Source of the DNA: Podospora comata
Lineage: Eukaryota > Ascomycota > Sordariomycetes > Sordariales > Podosporaceae
Assembly: GCA_017354895.1 (NCBI GenBank)
Contig: CP071496.1
Coordinates: 2,976,001 to 3,040,000, forward strand
Direction of reading: 5' to 3'
Length of the DNA: 64,000 bases
In this document: piece after piece, positions 57,458 through 64,000 of the stretch
Position numbering within the stretch: the stretch's first letter is position 1
Layout: each line of letters starts with the position of its first letter
The notes under the pieces: generated by a model
The model's input: only the letters and a program-made list of their open reading frames with translations
Databases searched by the model: none
Told to the model about the DNA's origin: nothing
Made by a program: the position numbers and the translations under genes

Positions 57458-58542
57458 AGTGGCGGACTTACCTGCCTGTTACCTTGATGGTCGAAGTATG
57501 GTTCTTGAGGCGCAACCAAGGGCGGAAGGCGTACCATGGAAACCAGAAGCTCAATTCACTCTCGTATTGACAGAGACACGCCTTTGTATAAGAAGGCTAC
57601 TTCCTCCTGTGTCGACCTGGTCCCAACAATGCAAATAACACGAGAAATTGCTGGATTACTTGGTTTTGAAGCTGACTTGGAGTTGGAACCTAATCGGAAG
57701 ATCGATGGAGCTAGCAGCAATATTCGATGCTTCCCATTGCCTGCGGATCTGGGCTAGCAACAGTCACTCTGGCGACTTTCAAGACCCGGCCGGTCATGGA
57801 CTATTGAGCACCGGACAATTGCGCGTGGCTGTGGGATGGATACGCCAGTGACGCCCAATCAAGAGGCTCCGGTTTTGTTGGGTGGGGGTACCTTTCCACG
57901 AGAATACGTCCGTCTGATATTTCATTGTTTACTTATGATCTTGAGGGCAACTGAGCCTGATCTAAAGAAGTCATCAGCTCGATCCGATCTAATCACATGA
58001 GACAGCATACTGCCATATCCGGGGCGCTTTGCCACGGGATAGTAGACTGACAGCTGAGCCGCCATTCAGTACAAGAGAGCTATCTTGAGAATCATCGTCA
58101 TCGTTCAGTGGACCTCCGGACTACAACGACAACAACAAACCCACACAGCACCGGACTTCTTGTTTCCGGGCGTAACTCTAATAGGTCGTATTGCTTTCCG
58201 AGCCGCCCAAAGCCTCGTGTTTCCGCCGCTTGCTTGACCGCCAGGGTTCTCACCTTGCGTCTTGTCCACACCTTGCGTCTTGTCCACACCTTGCGTCTTG
58301 TCCACACCTTGATGAGTCTCCGGTCAACACTTGACCACACTTCATCATCCCACTTGACTGCGATCTTTCCACGTTGAAGGAAATAGTGCAATTCTTCGAC
58401 CCGGGCTCTTTTATTCCACGTCTAGGGTGTCTCAAACCGATTTTATCGAAGATATCAACGCTACAGCTCGCTCTTCATCAACCATCTCTCTACTCTTCTT
58501 TACCTTCTCCCCTTCTATTCTCTTATACTCTTTGATCCAAAG
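57458..58542. promoter_or_regulatory. Divergent intergenic region, MFS transporter / TLC-domain gene
   Basis: 1,085 bases between opposite starts. A tandem 18-base repeat sits about 230 bases before the TLC gene. No other element is recognised. Confidence 0.5.
58251..58311. repeat. 18-base tandem repeat, three full copies plus a partial
   Basis: Unit CACCTTGCGTCTTGTCCA occurs three times head to tail (58251-58304) and restarts for 7 bases. The copies appear identical, so it may vary in number between strains. It lies in the probable promoter or 5' UTR of the TLC-domain gene. Confidence 0.95.
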
Positions 58543-60519
58543 GTGCATGACTCGTCCTTTACCATGGATCCAAACGCCACGTGCACAAACAACCGACCAG
58601 AGGTTCCGTTCATACCGTTCCTCGCCGGCTTAACGGCTTGGGCCGTGGTCAGATACGTTCTTGAAGGCATCGTCAAGCGGTTCAACCCCAAATTCGACAA
58701 ATTTCTTCGAGAGGACATCCGTCGCAGGTACAACTTCTACTTCAGCACTTGGCTGGGCACCATCGCCAAGGTCATCTCGGTTGTCTCATGCACAGCAGCC
58801 CTGGCGAGCACCCCGGCCGAGGGGGACCTCTACGGGCTTGTACGTCCACTCAACACAGCGGAACAATGGTGCTGGGGTTGCCGGGCCGTCCTCTACATCC
58901 AGGAGCTTCCAGACCTGAGCTCTGTGCCCGAGTTGGTTATCCATCACATCCTTAGTATCGTTGCGATGTGTACCATCCTGGCCTACAGCGCCCCTCGTCG
59001 TCCGCTCTACCTCATGTGGGCCAGTCTCTGGAACGAGTTTCTCGGCAATGCCAGACGGTTGTTCAAGCTCCATGATGTCATGACGCCTCGTCTGGCGTGG
59101 TGGATGGCTGCTGTCAACTGCTTCCTCGTATGGGCCTTACGGATAACAGCTGCTGTTGTGTCTATTGTTTGGACCCTTCAGAGCAACACTTATGGAGTGT
59201 GCCTGTTCGTCACAATTGGCTCGATACTGGTGTACATTTTGTACATGGTCCAATTCACAACCTGGGAGCTTGGCCGGTTTAGGGTTATCAACCTTGACAT
59301 GACCCGCCCGGCGAGGTTCATCATTGCAGACAAATGGAGCATCCACCTTTTGGGCGTGATCATGGGTGTTGGGCTGGCCTTGACGGAGCTTTCCGCGCTT
59401 GTGATCTACGGGTCCAGCTCTGGGTACACGAGTTCCAAGGAGGAGCTGCACAGCATTGCCTGGGTTGCTCTCCAGGCTGCTGGTGCTGGGCTTTTGGGGT
59501 CTTATGTTACTTTTCCCATCTTTCGGTTTACCATCCCCTCGGCTGCTACGTCACAGGAGGAAGGTGAGGAGCCAGCTGCTCCAAAGGCTACTCTTCGACT
59601 TTCCCTTATTGGCGGCATCATCTCTGCCGGGTCGACGGTTATGTTCACCCCCACCCTCGAGCCGACGGTCGACCGTGCTGCGTTTTTGGCCTGCATGGGG
59701 TTGAGTCTTCCGTTGATGATTTCCATCTTTCGCTTCGGTCAGGCGGTTTTCACACCCGCCGCCGCTTCTCTCGAGACGAATCATGCATCTCTGGATGAGA
59801 AGCTTGTCGATGTCGCCGACGAGGGAATCGCGACTGGGCCTGGAGTGTTTCCCCCCAAAATGGTTAATGCTGCGGCCCATGGGGTATTGTTTCTCGGCGT
59901 CGCTTCTGCGCTCTGTGTGAGCCCGCAGCCTTCGCTTCTGGCGGTCAAGGGGTTCTCGAGCTTTGTTCTGGCGATGATGGCGGGTGTTGAGCTGGGGAAT
60001 CGTTGCGAGGGGAGGCACCGGAGGTTTTTGTACAGGTTGTTTCCTATGCTTCAGGCTGGGGTTGGGATTGGGTATCAAGCTTGGTGTGTTGTTGTTGAGG
60101 GGCAAAAGGGGGGCATGTTTGTCTTGGGGGTGTATTTGGTTTGCTTTGGGGTTGTGGTGGTTATGATGCCGGTTGTGGTGAGGTTTTTCGAGGGGTTGTG
60201 GGCAAAGAGGAAGGGCAAAGGGGAAAAGAAGAAGAAGAATAAGGGGTGGGATTTGAAGGTTGTTAGCGTTGGTTCGGGGTTGGCGTTGGTTGCGATGTTG
60301 GTTTTGGGGGAGTATATGGGTTGGTGTAGTATGGCTGCGGAGCCGGTGGTGATGGCTGTGGGACAGGGGGACAAGTTGGGGGAGGTTGTGAAGGAGGTTG
60401 TGAGGGGTAAGGGAGAGGGCGCGGTTGGGTCGTGGGGTGCGGTTGCTAGTTGGCCCATGGTTGCTAGTGTGCTTGGGGCGACGGTGCTGCCGGTGGTGAT
60501 GGTGCAGGCTGTTGGGTGA
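58543..60519 (+). CDS. TLC-domain multi-pass membrane protein
   Basis: Intronless, 658 aa from the ATG at 58543 or 651 aa from the ATG at 58564 (MDPNATCTNN); the second may be used because the first adds only seven polar residues. The first ~280 residues resemble the TRAM/LAG1/CLN8 domain: FYFSTWLGTIAKVISV, QELPDLSSVPELVIHHILSI with the paired histidines seen in TLC proteins (about 134-135 of the long form), LWNEFLGNARRLFK, and VYILYMVQFTTWELGRFRVI. About seven further hydrophobic segments follow after a Lys-rich loop-containing C-terminal half (KRKGKGEKKKKNKG). TLC proteins include ceramide synthases and lipid-binding or lipid-transfer membrane proteins. The Lag1 motif of ceramide synthases is not complete here, so I assign only the domain. 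It is probably an ER or plasma-membrane protein. The extra C-terminal helices make it long for the family. Confidence 0.8.
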   Translation: MHDSSFTMDPNATCTNNRPEVPFIPFLAGLTAWAVVRYVLEGIVKRFNPKFDKFLREDIRRRYNFYFSTWLGTIAKVISVVSCTAALASTPAEGDLYGLVRPLNTAEQWCWGCRAVLYIQELPDLSSVPELVIHHILSIVAMCTILAYSAPRRPLYLMWASLWNEFLGNARRLFKLHDVMTPRLAWWMAAVNCFLVWALRITAAVVSIVWTLQSNTYGVCLFVTIGSILVYILYMVQFTTWELGRFRVINLDMTRPARFIIADKWSIHLLGVIMGVGLALTELSALVIYGSSSGYTSSKEELHSIAWVALQAAGAGLLGSYVTFPIFRFTIPSAATSQEEGEEPAAPKATLRLSLIGGIISAGSTVMFTPTLEPTVDRAAFLACMGLSLPLMISIFRFGQAVFTPAAASLETNHASLDEKLVDVADEGIATGPGVFPPKMVNAAAHGVLFLGVASALCVSPQPSLLAVKGFSSFVLAMMAGVELGNRCEGRHRRFLYRLFPMLQAGVGIGYQAWCVVVEGQKGGMFVLGVYLVCFGVVVVMMPVVVRFFEGLWAKRKGKGEKKKKNKGWDLKVVSVGSGLALVAMLVLGEYMGWCSMAAEPVVMAVGQGDKLGEVVKEVVRGKGEGAVGSWGAVASWPMVASVLGATVLPVVMVQAVG

Positions 60520-63500
60520 AAGTTTGATTGGGGGCATGGGTATGGAGATCTGTTTTCTTTCTTTGGTTTGAAGGAGTCTGGCGTTGGGAGCAGGGCGGTG
60601 GTGGGAGGTATACGTCTTGGGGACATGATAATGATGAGGATTTACGAGGGTTACCTACAATCTATGAAATGGGTTACTGGCATTTATGGGAAGGATAATC
60701 TCCACGGAGTTTAGGGGTATATGGGAGGGTTATTCTTTTGATAAAAGCAGTTAGCTCTATATCTAGGTAGTGGTGGTAATCTAATTTTACAGGCTGAAAA
60801 GCCGTAAAGGCCAAAATATCCTGGGAGTTGTGTTGAAGTTGGGCATGATGATCTTAAGTGGGTGTTTCGACGTGAAGACACTACCTGGTATTCCCTTTTC
60901 CATCAGATTCTGTTGTCATCAATTCTGTGCCTGCTGTGTCTTTTTGGGGATGATTTTATCCCTATCTTGATTAAGGTATCTGTGCTTATCTTTTCCGATC
61001 TATAGAACGTTTGTGACACTTTTTCTGTGGTACTTGGTAATCTCATTAGGTACAGGGGGTAATGGTAGGCAAGGTATATTAATGAAGAGGGCATGAGTTG
61101 TGTTGTCTTCAAGCCATAATACTCTCTGTCTCCTTTAATGTTCTCCCGTCAACCTACCTCACTTGCTTCTATATGGGGTACCCAATAGCTCATGTCTCCA
61201 TCTCCGAACTGGCATAGTTTTTGTTTACTTGCACTGTCAAAGAACATAAAAGGCTTGACTGGATAGCATGCGCCATGTTATCGTTCTTCTGTCTAACGTT
61301 TAACCACTCTTGGTAGTCACAGCGATGAGGACCCCCCTTTCTGTAAGCCACTCACCCCTTTTCAGCTCTTTGAGAGGTGTTGACATGTAGTTCTCACTAA
61401 GACATCAGACTTCAGTCTTTGCAACCACCACAACTATGCATATTTCTGATCTCTCGGACTTTAATGAACAAGCACGTTGCGAGTAAAAAGATGAAGACCG
61501 TTGCTGGGAATAAAGACCTTTAAAGCTAGTCAGTGTGCCTTCAAAGACAGTTCATAAGGCTTAAGCATGTATGAATAGGTCTTTGGAGATAGTTAAGAGA
61601 GCCGCTGAGGTGGTCGGTGATGTTTCCGTCGTCTTTCTAGGTCTTAATCCCATACTGCGGTCTCTATCATTTTGTCCACGACGTGGTAAGTCTACATACC
61701 TCCCTGCATAGGTACGCATGAGGATCATTATCTCACCTAGCATCTTCCGGCAACCCAGAACTTGCATCTTTTCTGGACTCGTTTCTCCGACTCCCCGTTT
61801 GCTTGTTCCTTAATGCTCACTCTGTCAGCACTCAGAGCCTTCCGGGGCGTTGATCAGCCGAAAGGGAACAACGACCCCCTCCTGCCACGATACACAAACA
61901 GTCAGCCAACCCATCGTCAACAGGATAGGTGGTAGGTCAGTCAGATCAGGCCAGGCTGCCACGGTAAACCAGGCCGCCACAACTCTGACCTCTTAGTCAT
62001 GTTACCACCCTCACCTCACCAAACCCTTCATTCAGTCTAAACTAAGACATCCTTGATTCAAGACACCACCATCCAACCCAACCCACGAGGACAGTGAGGG
62101 ATAAACATCGACCCTGAATCATCCCATGCAACCCCCAATGTGAGCTCAGTAAAGGGTGGTGGTCATCACATTTCACATCAACAACACCACAAGAACAGCA
62201 TCAATAGCCGTAAATAACCCATCACATACCAGATCCCGCGGCAGAAGCGTCAATCGTCGTCAAGCGGCTACCAAAAAGGGAGCAGCTCCCTACAGTACAA
62301 TCGGGCACGGCTTTCAACCCCCGCCGTCCAATCCCCGTTTCAAAACTCACCTCGTGATGTCTTTTGACGAGAGGCCCCGCCGCCTTGCCGCCCCCTCCTC
62401 CCCCCTCTGCGCCTCACGATTGACTTTTTGGCCCGCCCAAAAATACCAGCACAAATTTGTTTGTGTCATGAAGGCCCTATACCGGGAGATTATATCAAGG
62501 CCAGCCAGATTATAGGCCTTGATCACAAGAACCATTTGCTGCTGGGTTGAGGATTGTGTAGCATAAGGGCATTTACATTACCACCACCATTTCCGTTTCG
62601 GCCCCGAAAACCGTCATGCCATCGAGGTTGTTGTTCGTCATACAATGAGGGGTGCAGCCAAAAAATGGGGGAAGGGAGGAGAGCTAAGCGCCGAACCAAA
62701 GAGTCGGGAACTACGCCCTGAACATCATCCTCCCCGTTTCTTTCCCCCCTCAAAATCTCACAAGACTACCACACCCACTTCACGGCCGAATGTAAAGCTC
62801 GGTAAACCAACTTGACCATTTGGTAGGTGTAATTCTTCCGTAAAAGGGTGATTATCCCATCTTTTAGGCCCATAAACGGAAGCCCAGCCGACTTGACACC
62901 CCCCCAAAGGTGGGTTGCAATGTCTTTATCGGTCATGGCGATAGGTGGTGGTGGCCATCCTCACACCGAGAGTGTGGTGTGTAGTAGTAGCAGTAGTAGT
63001 ATATAGCGTAGTGGTGTGCTGAGTGGTTCTTCAACAATAGGCATTGTTGAAAGATGCATGTTTCAGTCACCCACCATCTCACCTTCCACTTCCACAGACC
63101 ACGTGAAGGACTCATTGAGGCACTTCAACCTTGATATTTGCCAACCTTTCCCAGCCCCCCAAAACGGTAGAAAATGGCGACATCAAGCGGCGCAATCCCC
63201 CCTTCCCCCTCATGAGTGCCGTTCACCTTCGGTTCTTGCCCCCCCCCCCCACGCCGGCGCATTGTTCTCACCACCTATCTAAGCCAGCAGCAAGGTGCGG
63301 GTAGGTGACCGGTTGCGTGGTGTGAGAGGTTTACGGCAAGGCGCGGGCACGGCTGGCTTGTGTAACACAACAGCCATTCCAGCAAATAGGGAGTCTTGCC
63401 GGTCGACTAGTTCTCACCACCCTCCATTACAAGTTCAATAGTAAACCCCTTCACAAGTCCGGGATAAAGCCTAGGAACCAGCTGGTTGGGATAGCGCTCT

Positions 63501-63864
63501 CTGAGAAAAAGATGAAGTTCCCTGCAGATATCTATTCTCTTTGACTGTGATGAGAAACAGATGATGCCATCATCTCAACTTGGCCCCCTGCCTTTCTCGG
63601 CTTGTGGGTTGACGGAAGGGGTTTGGAGGCCCTGGTACCTACTCTTTGCAGTCTCAATCATGAAGCCGAATACCTTCTCGTTGGTTCACCGTTGAGGAGG
63701 CGAAACGCATTCCGCGGTTCTGGCCGTGATATCAAAGTCTCCCATGGTCCAGATCCAAACAACCCCTGCCACCAAAACCATGGTTCCCCGCCCTCGCATC
63801 ATCTCCTTCCCCGCGTCTTCAGTTATTGCCACGCGCGTCCGCGACAGTTGACAGGCGGACGCGC
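60520..63864. other. 3.3 kb gene-poor region
   Basis: No protein or RNA gene is supported. The open frames are short and without motifs. It contains a GTAGTAGTAGCAGTAGTAGT simple repeat near 62979-63000 and a C run at 63241-63250. Confidence 0.45.
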
Positions 63865-64000
63865 ATGATGGAAAACGAAACTCGTGACCTCGCTGGTAAA
63901 TCGCCCGACCAGGCTGACCCAGCGAGGATTCATGACCACCAGCAAGGGCCGAGAGGATTCATCAGCATCGACATGTCCGAGGTATCCAGATCCGCAACCG
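63865..64000 (+). CDS. Possible 5' end of a gene running off the window (partial)
   Basis: From the ATG at 63865 (a second ATG follows at once) the frame stays open for 45 codons to the end of the window. The residues are polar (ENETRDLAGKSPDQADPARI, then GFISIDMSEVSRSAT) with C/G-ending codons like the neighbouring genes. No motif can be recognised in so short a piece. It could equally be a chance open frame. Confidence 0.35.
   Translation, partial: MMENETRDLAGKSPDQADPARIHDHQQGPRGFISIDMSEVSRSAT

Noticed and set aside
55658-60519. Secondary-metabolite cluster around the MFS transporter
   Set aside because: No polyketide synthase, peptide synthetase, terpene cyclase, P450 or cluster regulator is present on either side within the window.
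59551-60537. 328-codon minus-strand frame over the TLC gene
   Set aside because: Low-complexity His/Pro/Asn shadow of the hydrophobic plus-strand frame.
1-64000. CRISPR array, prokaryotic operons, integrated virus or intact transposon
   Set aside because: The DNA is eukaryotic with spliceosomal introns. No regularly spaced direct repeats, reverse transcriptase, integrase, transposase or long terminal repeats were seen.

Overview
This window is nuclear DNA of a filamentous ascomycete (Pezizomycotina, most likely Sordariomycetes and plausibly Sordariales). The basis is short GT-AG introns (about 44-90 bases) with CTAAC/CTGAC-type branch sites, kilobase-scale spacing between genes, and fungus-specific families: TOK and KCH potassium channels, DUF6594, an ankyrin/STAND-type accessory gene, and CHY zinc-finger and VHS proteins of fungal architecture. 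Gene assignments rest on reading motifs and joining exons by hand. No database search was run, so the taxonomic placement is inference.

Layout. 0-9.9 kb: a fused flavin/FNR-like oxidoreductase, nicotinamide-nucleotide adenylyltransferase (NMA1), a 46-base T run, an unusually small one-TM protein (51 aa, minus strand) and a cysteine-rich anchored surface protein. 10.2-12.4 kb: an accessory patch with a frame-broken minus-strand gene (helical N-terminus plus a DTGS aspartyl-protease-like motif) next to a short DUF6594 membrane protein. 12.6-22.3 kb: two potassium channels of unrelated families (TOK1-type and KCH1-type) flanking a mitochondrially targeted alpha/beta-hydrolase-like protein, a secreted type-I membrane protein and an intron-containing tRNA-Glu(CTC). 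24.3-35.3 kb: a histidine phosphatase, VPS27 (ESCRT-0), DOA4 (rhodanese + ubiquitin protease) and a long-chain acyl-CoA synthetase. 36.7-39.7 kb: an ankyrin-type pseudogene with two in-frame TAG codons. 40.2-51.7 kb: a conserved protein of unknown function, LSB5 (VHS/GAT), 5.3 kb without a recognisable gene, and a CHY zinc-finger protein. 55.7-60.5 kb: a DHA2-type MFS transporter divergent from a multi-TM TLC-domain protein. The right end has the start of a possible gene that runs off the window.

Shared biology. VPS27 and DOA4 are divergent neighbours across about 1.0 kb and act at opposite ends of the same ubiquitin-dependent endosomal sorting pathway. LSB5, another VHS-type trafficking protein, lies about 10 kb away. 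TOK1 and KCH1 would both set plasma-membrane potassium flux and potential. The remaining genes look like ordinary core genes separated by long promoters. The two accessory patches (10.2-12.4 kb and 36.7-39.7 kb) carry decayed genes of the variable fungal STAND/ankyrin kind.

I did not find a convincing new multi-gene system. The best leads are the unannotated-size membrane peptide at 7.3 kb, the nonsense-disrupted ankyrin gene, the broken DTGS gene beside DUF6594, and the VPS27-DOA4 head-to-head pair.
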